Origin: Bombus terrestris
Lineage: Eukaryota > Arthropoda > Insecta > Hymenoptera > Apidae
Reading direction: 5' to 3'
Assembly: GCF_910591885.1 (NCBI RefSeq)
Contig: NC_063277.1
Span: 13,454,001 to 13,518,000, forward strand
Length of the DNA stretch: 64,000 nt
Within the stretch, counting starts at the first letter, position 1. Every line of letters starts with the position of its first letter. Under the pieces are notes generated by a model. It saw only the letters and a list, made by a program, of their open reading frames with translations. It made no database searches and was not told the DNA's origin. Made by a program: the position numbers and the translations under genes. Shown here piece by piece: positions 39,901 through 51,900 of the stretch.

Positions 39901-42900
39901 GAAAAGCGTAGGTAGTCGGAGATACGTAACAAATTGGTTTCGTCAATCGTATCGATGAACCGAGCAATGATCGGGATGTCATCGTCGGTGACGTACGTCC
40001 ACGTGAATGACTCTATAACGATGAAGGCTGTCGATACGCGTTCGAGAATCTTGCACGAATACGACACTTATCATCTCCTCAAGTGCGTTGATCCATTAGC
40101 TACAACTAGCACCGATGTTCGTGTTTCAGCCGATTCAAACGGTCTATCCCTTGACTGTCTCCGTATGTGTCACTCAGACGAGACAATCGCTGACTGACGG
40201 TTTCTCCAACTAAGTGCGTTTCTGTATACAGTGCTGTCCAAGTCAGCCAGTTATAAGTACGACATACATAGATGCATCTACATAAATGACTCGTTATCGC
40301 TGTTAATTTGTAGCCTCAAATTTCCATGTTTACATAGAATCACCGATGGAGAAGAAATGATCATCCGCAAATTTGACAGCGATCTCTTTCGCAATCCGTA
40401 CGTTTAATTTTGCAAAAAAAAAGAAAATAACTTTAACAGTTTTTATGTAAACGCATGATCATAGGCCCCGTTGCAAAAACACTCGTTAGAGTGTTATTAC
40501 GCAGCATGATTGCACGGTATCCACTCACGGGAAAATTAATCTGTCAACTCGCCCATTAACATGCACATTCCGCGTTGGACAGCAAGTAAGATGGAGTAGC
40601 TCAACATCCGTCGGTTTAAAGTATATTACACACTGAGAGGTACGTCTCTCGAATTGTTCAACCATGAGTTTGTCACTTTAAAACTTGCTCTCAGCTCGGA
40701 TAATAAACGAAGCATGTCTCAGCCAACGGCTCACTTATACTATTATACTTGCACCGTAGACTGAGCCGAAACGTTATTGAGACTAGAAGATCGAAGCTTA
40801 CGATCTTAAAGCTATTTGCATTTCATAATTTTAATATTTACTCGGAGAGAGTTAGATGCCATTTCGATGAATCTTTGTTTAGAATTTACGCTAAGGAGTA
40901 TGGAAAGGAGTCACGATGTCCGAATCATTTCAGTTTGGCGAAAGTCGTGGAAATGCTCTTACCGCGTTCTTTCCGAATATTTCGTGCCATTTCTATCGCA
41001 ATACCATTAACGTTAAGTTCCGCATATAAATTGATGCATCGTTTTACTCGTATTCGTAGGATGCATAGGGCACGGATATAGAGAAAAGGCTGCTGCGATA
41101 TTTCATAAGCAATTTCTCTGACGTACATTATCTTGATAACCTACACAAGTCAGAAAAATGCGAGACTTGCCGTAATGCGTACTATTACCACGCATACTTC
41201 AAATTACACTCTTTTCTTCGGAACGTTGTCCCTGGATACGAGTGAAAAGCGTTGAACTCGTAGAAATAATACCGTGATTGCAAATTTCGCGTTCAATTTT
41301 TCCAGTTACTCTCAACGTTTCTCTATGAACACTCGTCAATCTATTTTTATCGTAACGTTATTTCGGTCAAAGAACGAAACAACGCGAAGTCCGGAGTTTC
41401 TGCGAGTGAAATATAAATGCTACGAACCGACGTATGACTACGATCTCATTCTACTCATTCTACTTATGGCTGTTCCGAAAGCTATAAATTTCGAATGATT
41501 CTCGCTCGAATGCATCGCATGGCAAATATATTTGAGATATTACCAAATATCACCGCGCTGTTTTTTCCTCAGCGATTTTTCCTTCTGAACGTCACGCTTG
41601 GTGTTCGCTTCCGGCAAAGCTTATTAACTTATCATCCACGGCAGTTGTCAGCATCGTCGTGCTTCGCAGAAGATGACTATGTCTTTCCAGTCGAGTTTAC
41701 GAGGGAATCAAGAAGAGGATCAAGGAGGTAGAGGAGGCACAGAGAAGAGGGCAGCGCGGGGTCGGACAGTAGAAGCTTACGTTCGCTGGTAATATTCATA
41801 ACTTGCAAGCGGCTTACCGTCCTCTTCTCTCGTACGAATGTTTATGCGGTCGATATTTAAATTAACCGACCACTTGAACAAGTTTTTCCTCTTTTCTCGC
41901 GATTATAAATACAATCTTCAGCGTGAATATTCGCGGTCTCTCGCCGCATTAACCGTTCCCCGTTCGTATTTCACCTTACCTTTCTTCTTTTCTTCTTCTT
42001 CTTCGCTGTAAAAGTATTGAAACCTCCTAGGGAAGTCGTTTCTGCCCGGCGATCGCAGTTTTCATCGATTTCGTTTCCTTCGCTATGAAGCCGACAGGGA
42101 ACGAGTAAGTATCGCGGGAGCCTTCGTTTTGCCCGATTTCATTTTCGTCCATCGCACCGGAAAAATGCATTTTCCAGTTGCATTTCCTGCCTTTGCGTAT
42201 CTATTAATCGAACCGTGATTCACGGCCACCGCAGGGATCCTCGATAGCCACTTTATTTTCTGTGAGCGGAACGACGATGTAACACGGAGTCAAGATCGGG
42301 CGACACTTTTCTTCTTTTTTTTTTTTTTTTTTTTGAGAATTCAGAATTTTTTCAAATTCTCCAGGGGAACGAGAGACGTTTCTAAATACGTTTCCATGGA
42401 TGAAGTAATTGCGAGGCGTTGTTGAATTAATTGATAGGATACCGTTTCTGGTAACGACACCGGGGATCTATTGGTCACGGAGCAAAATATGCAAAGCGTA
42501 AACAGCGCCGTGGGACCCGTGTCAGCTAACGACGGTAAGTTATTATACTTGTAAAAAAATGGCAAATCGGTCTGCATGAATAAAAAGTATCCGAATACGA
42601 AGCATCCTTAAGCTGCTTATCTTTATTTTGGTATCAAGAATAACGAAACGTTCTTTCGTTGAGAAAAGTTTACCACTTCAGAAATACTAACGTATTACGC
42701 GTACGTGGATGTGCAGCTTTTTTATTTAATTCAAGCATGACTTCGAAAGATGCAATTTAATAACCATAACTGTATGTCAACGTTACTTTTTCTAAGATAG
42801 TCTCAGACCATCGATATGTATCGTCGATATTTCAAGATTCTCAACTAAAAGGATCGATACGTATCGTCCATACAATATTATCGATATCTATTGACAAACT

Positions 42901-45900
42901 ACATTTTCGTTGAGAGCTTTGGAATATTGACAGTATCATTGATCGTCTGAGAACAACCTTAGACTTTTCATCACGTTTCCCGTTACGTCGCTTATCGCGT
43001 ATAACATTTACCGATGTATCACGATCGGGAAATAAGAAATTATCTTATTCCAGTTGTTATAAATTCGTCCCTAGAGAGATCAAACTACGCTTTCAGTCCT
43101 TTTGCAATTGAGCAATCTTGAGCAATTTTGAGAAATTCGAAATTCAAGAATCGATGGCTTCGATACCGGTTGCCCGACACAGATTCATTAGCGGTACCTT
43201 CCAAGACCTCGAGTTACCAGATTGCTGGTAATAAATGCACAGGCTGCGTTGCACGCGTGCATAGATACACGTGCGTCCGTTGCTGCGCTACCAGCTGTAC
43301 GTCATTTCGCAGCACAGTAATGGGTAGCCGAACAGCAATATCGATCTGTCTTTTCCGCCGCATCTTCCGTTCTCTCGTCTTTTCCGGTTCGAAAGTGGCG
43401 GCAGGCCTCGCGACACGAACTTTTCCCAACGATCGTTGTCTATCCGTCACGTTAACTTGGTGTTATCTCGCGTTTCATATTCCTTCTTCTTCTCATACGT
43501 TTCTATTTTACTTTTACTAAATACAGATAGCTGAAGCTTTTGGAACGTTCTCTGTTTTCGTATTCGAAGCCTTTCGCTAAGTTAAAGCTAACAGGCGGAT
43601 GAACAGCACAGAGACGACTTCGTAGGCGTGTATTGATTTTCTCAGCCGAGTAAAAATATGATCGAGTTTTGTTGCGTTGACGGTATCAAACGAAAAGAGC
43701 GGAGAAACTCGGATATCGCAATTAATCAATGTGAGGCTGCTCAACGTTTTCTCAGTTTCCTTATGCGCGGATTACTGATAAAAAGAAAAATCATCTATCG
43801 CTGCGTGTTCTAATTAAAATCTTTCAATCTATAGATTTTTCACATCCGCATCGAAGCGTTCAGATTTTTTCCAATTATACAGTCCAGATGAAAACGCAAT
43901 CGCAGATTGGAAAAATATCGATATCAGCCGGCGGAAGAGTCGTGATTAGCGCGCGCAACATCTCAAGCGATCCCCCAGGCTAAGGGTTAATCGAGAGAAG
44001 CGAAACTGGGCCGATAACATCGATTTCGTAGCTCTCATGTTTTATTGAATACGCTCATTGGCCATGCCAGTGCTCTGCTCTCGAGCCGGCACTCGACCAA
44101 GGAAGAAATCGTTTCGTCGTCGGCGACGCGAGGGATTCCTCTTACGGTCAGAAACGGGCACAACGCGAAACGACCTCGTTAGGGAAGCGATTTGATCCAC
44201 GCCTTTACTCGCGATTCTTTTCTTCCAACGCTTCGACAGCGACTGTATTTTCGTTCTTGACGAGAACTCGAAAATCACCCAATGATGGTAACTTCGTGTT
44301 ATCAAAGAACGGACGGTCGACACCCATCGGGCGAATAAGCGTAGATGCGCCAAAGCATAACGAACGCGCAGAGATCAAAAATTTGAATTAATAGGTCGTT
44401 CGGTTGGTTTTGAAAAGACGCGCTTACGAATTTCAATTGGTCAGAAGATTGCGGATGGCAATTTATCAAGCTTGAAGGAATACGCAGACAACGTTCCACG
44501 GCTACGTGGAACGCCTTGTGCTGTACCTGTGGATTCAAACTGAGACAGCATAGCCGGCAGTTTATTAGTAAGACGAATGGAGCCCAAAGGATTAATCAGC
44601 GAGCTGTGACTTAATGGATGATTTGTGGTGTCGAATTTTGCCCAGCATCAACGTATATTCTAATTTGCCAATTGCCTGGTTGCATGCGTGGCGAATAACG
44701 AATCACCGAGTTGAAGGATTTCTCTGTTCGCAGAAGAAACAAAAGACGCAACGATAAAAACGGCAAGGCAGAAAATAGTTAGAAGAATTCCATCGAGATC
44801 GACCATTTTTCATCTCTATTTTCAGTAGCTACGACTCGTTTGCTTCGAACACGTAATACACAACCGAACTACAATATCCAACAATACCGAGCGATATTTC
44901 TACCTCCGCGATTACCACCAAAATTAATTGGACCAACATCCGTGCAACTTCGCTGATACCATACATTCCACAGACTCGGAACCACCACGAAGGTTATTGG
45001 TCTCTCTTGAAAAATGGCTCTTGATTTACAGTTCCTGCATCATCGGTAAAATTTCTAGCTCTCGATTACTTTCATCGAGCGCCGGCAATCGAAATAACGT
45101 TCTACTCGGACAGGAAAATCTCAAACGATTAACAAGTCTTGAACAACGAATCCTCCAGCGATCTTTCAATCGACGATTGCACGGTTCGAAACCGGTGACC
45201 AAATACACTGGCAGATTCCCAGACAAGGACGAGTATTTATGTAGAGTGGACGAACGAGGTCGACTAGGGTGTGATCTCCTCTTTGGTGGATCGTAGCTGA
45301 TAGCGATTCTGTTTGGCCTGCCACCTGATAGAGAGTTCCTAACCACGGACATTATCCATTCGGAGCCGGTTGCTTGCGTAGATTAAACTCTACGGATTAG
45401 ACACCATCAGAGAAGGACCGGTTAGAGGAGCTAGCGGTTCGATTTCGAATCGATCGACCGGGATAATACTAATGTTTCTCTCCTGGCGTTTTAGTAATTG
45501 CGACCAAGTTCCTTGCATACTTTTGTCAGCATCGCAAGCGAGATTTTTCTTTTTTTTAGAAATTCTAAGCTTCGTCGAGCGAGAGCGAACTTAACTGAAT
45601 TCAGATGCTGGCACACTTCGCAATGAGTTTCACCGTGTTGATGCTCGAGATAATTAATTACCCGACGCTATCAAAGCGATCAAACTGGCTGATTACTATA
45701 TTTTCATGAAAACATAAGTTCAGAATTATGCATTTTCTACATTTTTTTTATGTCTTGAAAAATGCAATGCGAGAATTTAGATATGACGTTCGGGTAGATC
45801 GCTTCTCATATATATTTATAAATTACGTTTGAACGATGCAAAATTAATGTAAATCGATTGTAGTAATGAAATCGCGCGAGAATTCTTTTGAACTAGTACT

Positions 45901-48900
45901 CGGAGCGTTGTACTCCTGTGACAGGCGGCACGTTAAGATTACGCGAGTTCTCGTTGTGGCCGCGTATAAATCACAGAGAACGGTATAAAAACCACGCTCT
46001 GATAAGCGGCGAGATTCGTCGAGCACGCAGTCTACTTTGAGTCTGGATAATTAAAAAAGAAATGCATAACTTTCCACGATACGTAGGCTAGCCTGCTCTT
46101 TCAATTAATTAAACCAATCAATTTTACCGGCTTTGTTTATCAGTAACTCATAATCCAACTGTACTTTGCACACAATTTTTTTTCAACCGTAGTAAAACGA
46201 GTTCTTTCTACGTCCCATGTAAAATTCCCATTATCGATTCTCTAATCTATCGACAAATATCTGCTTTTTAAAAGCCGCACTTGGCAAACAATTTTCCAGT
46301 GGATGGTAATGCAAACAAATTTTTATTAGAGCGAAGCGATGTCCATGGGATTTTGTAATCAGAGCGTAGAAAAATTTGCCCAGCGAAAAGAAGGGAAGAA
46401 AGAGGGGAAATATAGCGTGGTGCGAATCGAGGCCCGCTTTTTCCATTAAAGCGATCCTCCTGTACAGAATTGCCGTCATTCATCGTTCGGGCCGGCGGTG
46501 CTGATGCCATCAGCGCAAATTGCACGGCGCATTTTACGTCACAAATGGCGGCGTTGCGTGGCATTTGCTGGTCGTAGACTCATTAAACGAGCCTTTCGCT
46601 CGTAATGCCTCTCGACGCGCGTTGCTCTGCTCGACGACGAACGTGCGACTTTTCCCCGCGGCACGTCACGCCGGCCGCAATAAACCTGGTTGCTGTTAGT
46701 GTTACCGTCCTCTTTTTCGCCACGCGAGTCCCAGTAGGATTACCGTGACGGAATGAAATCGAGGGGTTGCTAAGTAAATCCCGTTGATCGGCCTCGAGCA
46801 AGATTTGAAGGGATCCTGCATCGAGATCAGGTGGCAAAAGAGTAAAAGTTCGAGATATTTTACAGAATATTCGTCGGGTTTTTTAGCTGACGCCAAGGAC
46901 GATGCTAAGATAATCCGAGTAATTTTCGGTTCGATGGTTCTCTTCTCGAATTATTACTTTTTTCGTGATTCGAAATAATTCGAAGTAATTTTTGTCAAAA
47001 TTAGAAAACGTTAACGTTAAGTCGGCGTTAAAGAAAAAGTGGAATATTGGTCGGAGAATTTCCGTAACAGGGTACGACCAGAACTCCAAGTTCCAGAATA
47101 TCACGCCTTATTGATTGTAACTTGCCATCCAATTTTCCCTAGCAGCCGGTCCAATCATGTCCATATGCGCATATTAAAGTTAATCCGGAGCATATACAGG
47201 GGAAGTCGCCGGAAAGCAGGGGAGGGCTGGTGGTTTACCAGACGTGATCAATTAGGGGTAGAATCAGCTGGCCTAATCTCCATTGACAGTTCCCAGCTGT
47301 AGTGAATTATCGTCCGGTTGAGTTAACGATAAGGTGGATCCGGTTAGATTACTTCGTTGTTTTCCTCCGTCCTTGAAGGATCGATTTGTCTTCCATACGT
47401 TGAAACAACCCCGACCAGTTTCCGCTCACGCGACCCTAATCAACGAAAGACCTGAGAAATGATTTTCGTCAGGTTTTAGTTATTAATTTCTTTGGTCGAT
47501 ACGGTCGCGTCGAGTTTCAAAGAAATTTATTCGCTCGTAGATAGGCGTACGTGGAAAGTCTGACTGTTTTAACACGTTGATTGCCACGACACCCGTATTC
47601 GGGTGTCAGCAAAGTTTCTGATCAGACCACGTAACCCATATTCGGGTGTCGCTTATTATATTGTCGCTTATATAAAATTAATACGAAAATGGTTTATTAA
47701 AAGATTATTTAGAATGTAAAACTTTAAAGCGTTCTATACATAACTGAGGTTGGTCGGGACAATTTGGACAATAAGTTGTTGTTTTCTTGAAATTCTTTTG
47801 TGCCTTTGTTCGGTCCATTCGACGTCTTTTATTTGCATAACATAGTTTGCATGCTTCTTCCGGAATCATTTTTCCAAACGGCGATATTATGCTGACTCCG
47901 TCGAAGACAAGGATTTTTTATATTTTTAAACAACCCTAATAATTTTGCAACTAATAATTGTCTAAATATTCTAATATTTATATTCTTCCTTGTTGCAATT
48001 TTGTAAACCGTCAAAGCGTTTACAACAGAAATTCGCAGAAGGAGTCGAATGCCAAGTTTTCTGTACCATTTGATTCCTTTTCGAATTGTGGTGGCATAAA
48101 AAACCATTTTTAATAATTAATTTATAACACATTAATTTATAACATACTAATAATTTATACCACACTTTCCTCATTATATTCAATAACAGCTAATGATTTT
48201 AATGTTGCGAACAAACGAAACGAAAGATCATTCTTGAGACCACCACACGAGCGACTCGTATTACTAAACTATCGATGGGAGCACCTAGCAGAGAACGCTT
48301 GGTACTGCTGTACGCGTGGCCCGACTGAGATTTCTTTGAAAACACGCGTGGCAGTCAAACGTGTTAAGCGCCACGGTGGATAATTTGGGGGTGACACGGT
48401 CGCAAACATTTTACAGCGAATATCCTTTGCTCCGTCAAGAAGGGTTTCTTTCCACAGACGAGACGATAAAAAAGGTGAGAACGATCTCTAAAGCGATGTT
48501 CCCGCGACAAAGTATCGGACAAGTCGAAAGGGAAGCTCTTTATCGACGTATTCAAGCAAGACTAACAACAGCAAGGAGGGTTGTCGTCCGAAACGAAGTG
48601 CGCCGGAAGCCAGCGGCTGTTTTTTTATGGGTTCAGCCAGGTTCGAGGCCCGTTCACCCCTCGTTTACATCTAACGCTTTAATCTTGAATATTCCATCAG
48701 TTATTTCTAAACGTGCCTGTTAAAAGGGTTAGCGTGATCCAACGTTAATTATTCCAAGGGCCGGCGCACGACAGAAATAAAATATACGCCGTGCTACCCC
48801 TTACACGCTCCAAGAGGGGTGAATTACCTGTGATTCGATTAAAGTGACGCGATTCCTCTGACTGGTCGAAAAAAACTCGTTTGATCTTCCTCCCTCCCGC

Positions 48901-51900
48901 CCTACCACCATGTACCACCATGTATCAGCGTACGTGCTTTTAATATTCAAATAAACCTCCCTTGCTTTCGATCGTAGCCACTGAAATGTTCGCCAAACAC
49001 GTTCTCGTCTTTTTACGGTCGAAGATCGAAGGGTGCTTGGATGTTTTCTCCCAGACGCAGGCTTCGAATATTCTGATTTATAAGAAAATGAAAAAAAAAA
49101 AAAAAAATTGAACGATATATTCCGTGAAATTACGTTAAAAGCGTAAAACAATTGGATTTTCATAAACCAACGCAATCACGACAGACATAACGAAATACTT
49201 TAGAGAAGAAAAATAGAAAACTACTCACCGTCTGGCACTGCATGACTGGTCATTAGGAAATTGACGCAAGCAGCCCCGGTACCGTGGCCGACCAATGTCA
49301 CGTTCCTAGGATCACCACCAAAGTAGCCGATGTTCTCTTGCACCCAGTGCAACGCAGCGATCTGATCCATCAAGCCGTAATTCGCTGGCGAGCGTAAGTG
49401 CGAATCCGTGTTGGCGTTTAGAAAGCCTGTAATGAAAACAAGCCTGGTTATGCTCGTTTGCCCGCGTTTCGATGTTACGCGGACTGCTGCTAAACTACGG
49501 TTAAATTATCGAGACTCCTTCCTAATCAGGGATAATTCGAATCGATAAATTTAACGATAGCGCGCGAGTTCGTTTTTCCATCGCAGATATACAGTAAATT
49601 TTCTTTGCTCCGCTAAATACAATAATTGAAGTCCATTAATACTGGGAAGAAATTCTTCGAATTTCTTTGCTTTAGATCTTAAAGCTGCGCGTTCTTGACA
49701 ATCGTGATAGACGAGAAAATGGACTTTCAACAGCTTCCAAGATGGAGAATCGTAAGAACGAGAGATAAAACGCGAAATCGGTTCGAAGCGACTGTTCTTG
49801 ACCCAGACTACGACCCGAATTTAGGACAGCCCGTGTCTCTGCACGTAAACGGGTGTAAACGAATATGGGAGCTCGTTTCCGGTTGAAAAGCGGATGGAAC
49901 AAGAGTAAGAAACGAGCATGGCTCCGCTCTTCAAAGGAAACGAAGCCACTTGGCGCGCGCGAAAGACACTTTTGACCGAGCAATCGCGGCTTTTCCGGTC
50001 GGCACCCGCCATCCGTAAATACTATTTCGATGGTTCGCATCGATTGATACCGATATGCAAATTCTGGGGCCAGGAAATAAATTGTTCGATTATTTGATCG
50101 GCGTACGCGCCCCTTCGGACTCATTGTCGTTTAATTGGATCCCATGATTCTCGGTTCTGCGCCTGGAAATCACCTCGCTACTATTAACGGACGTGTGAGT
50201 AACGTGGCTGGAATTTTTTTATACCCGTTCTCGAGGTCCATTGAAACTTTAATCTTCTAGGAACCGTCGTACTGTTTTCGCAAATATTTTGTAATTCTCC
50301 TTGAGTTTTGTTCATTACGATGGAACTGGAAACAGGATTCTTAGAATAAAGAATCAAGTCTCGGAAAGGAAAGGAGGAACAGGTAACGATAATTCAACTG
50401 CGTATAGTAAGTCAAACTTCCGAATGATAACTTTGAACATCTGTTGCAATACTTAGCGAAGCAATAAAGAGTTTAATGAGTTTCGCTGTTCAAGCTAAAC
50501 TTTCCAACGGCCACCGAGTTAAGAAGCTTTAACTTGGAAAGCTCGGACTTATTTGACTACAATGATTGGATCGACAACGAAAAGATGCGCGAAATAATAA
50601 TAATAGTAAAAGAAAAAAGAAGAAAAACAAAGGAAAGGAGTAGAGGAAGGGAAAAAGTAATATAACGAACAAACGGAAGGATAAATTTGTTTTTGTCTGA
50701 TCGAACGTGTAAGCGAATAAACAAATAAAAAGACAGCGACCGAGCGTAACGCTGTTAGCCTTTTCAAAAAGTCGAACAATGTACCCGATACGACACGGCT
50801 GGATTCGCACCCTTAACTATTCAACCCTCTGGCAATTGCTCGTTTGCGCGACGATAAACGAAATGACTTCTCTCTTGGAAATTCCTCCCGACCGGCTCCC
50901 GTTGTTCCCGGCATCCACATTTTTCCACTGTCGACGAGCTAGCCGAATTATCGGTTTGGCACCGGTTCCGAGGAGCAGGCGGTAGCATGACGTTGACCCA
51001 TATTCCACGGACATGCACGAAGATTCCTCTATAGGAACTAATACACCAGCGAATGTACGCTACCATGGAAAATCCCATCCATCGTGCAGAATTTGAGGAA
51101 AAGGTGTTTCTGATAAGGTGACAAAGTGACAAACGATTCTCAACTTTCCTCGAACTTTTCCACACAGCTTAGAACTATAAAAAGATTAGACACGAACATA
51201 GACGAACTTGGTTTATCGAAGAAATATGCGAACATACGCGTGCCCATAGGGCGTTAAAATGACAGCAAGATTAGAACACAAAGTTCATCAGGTTCTGTTT
51301 AATTCGACCATTCGCGAGAAAGCACGTCAACGAGAGTCGTAAATTCCCGTTACGATTAGATAATCGACACCACGAAATGATCGATCCCCTTATTTCTGTT
51401 AGGATAATAGGGGGTGGTTCAATTGAGTTTACACTGAATTAACAGGTATAAATTAATGTTTATTCCAACAGCTTTGTAAAAAAGATATAAATTGATAAGG
51501 TATAATTGAGTTTCGATTGATAGCCAAAGTTACAGTGTGTAGTATGCGACGTAAGCTTAGATGATGACGGTTCAAAAAATGCATAAACACTTCTTTCTGT
51601 GAAGATGATGCTGCGGAGGAAAGCTTGCAGTGGGTGGGTCTAATGACACGAAAAGAGTTGATTTGTTAAGGATAAGTTTTCGTTGGGAGACTGAGGAAAC
51701 GACTTTGTCGTCAATTGGCTAATTTTCTAGGTTGGTGGGTGAGGAAGGGTGTTAACCGCCCCCGAGAGACAGTTGCTGGTGGGAAGCATCATACGTGAGA
51801 CAAATAACTTTCCCGTAGTAAACAATAAATTTTTAAAAAACGATTTAGTAAAGAGATGTTTGTTGGGTCTGAAGGACCTTAGCTGGAAAATTCCTTAGAT

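Larger units (their letters stand above)
47569..48367 (-). mobile_element. Truncated piggyBac-family transposon with TTAA sites and TIRs
   Basis: Both ends carry the TTAA target of piggyBac elements (47569-47572 and 48364-48367). The left end reads TTAACACGTTGATTGCCACG; the right end read inward is the same apart from one inserted T and one substitution. Between them the minus strand keeps the last part of a piggyBac transposase. At about 0.8 kb the copy is far shorter than a full element (usually over 2 kb), so most of the transposase is deleted. The left end also contains a hairpin and a repeated subterminal motif. The insertion lies in the neuroligin intron and should not affect the protein. 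Confidence 0.85.
38875..49228 (-). other. 10.4 kb neuroligin intron, largest in the window
   Basis: Holds a truncated piggyBac element at 47569-48367, a 20-base T run at 42315-42334, TTC-rich sequence near 41991 and an A run near 49091. The remaining open frames have no recognisable product. Confidence 0.5.

Noticed and set aside
40230..40260. CAGTGCTGTCCAAG after a TA, resembling a Tc1-type terminus
   Set aside because: The match is short and no inverted partner or transposase sequence was found.
48361..48723. 120-codon plus-strand frame beginning at the right end of the piggyBac element
   Set aside because: It starts inside the terminal repeat and has no transposase or other motif. The transposase remnant is on the other strand.
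50779..50830. Sequence with a TTCGCACCC-like stretch resembling part of a tRNA
   Set aside because: No paired arms or A box at the right spacing could be found.
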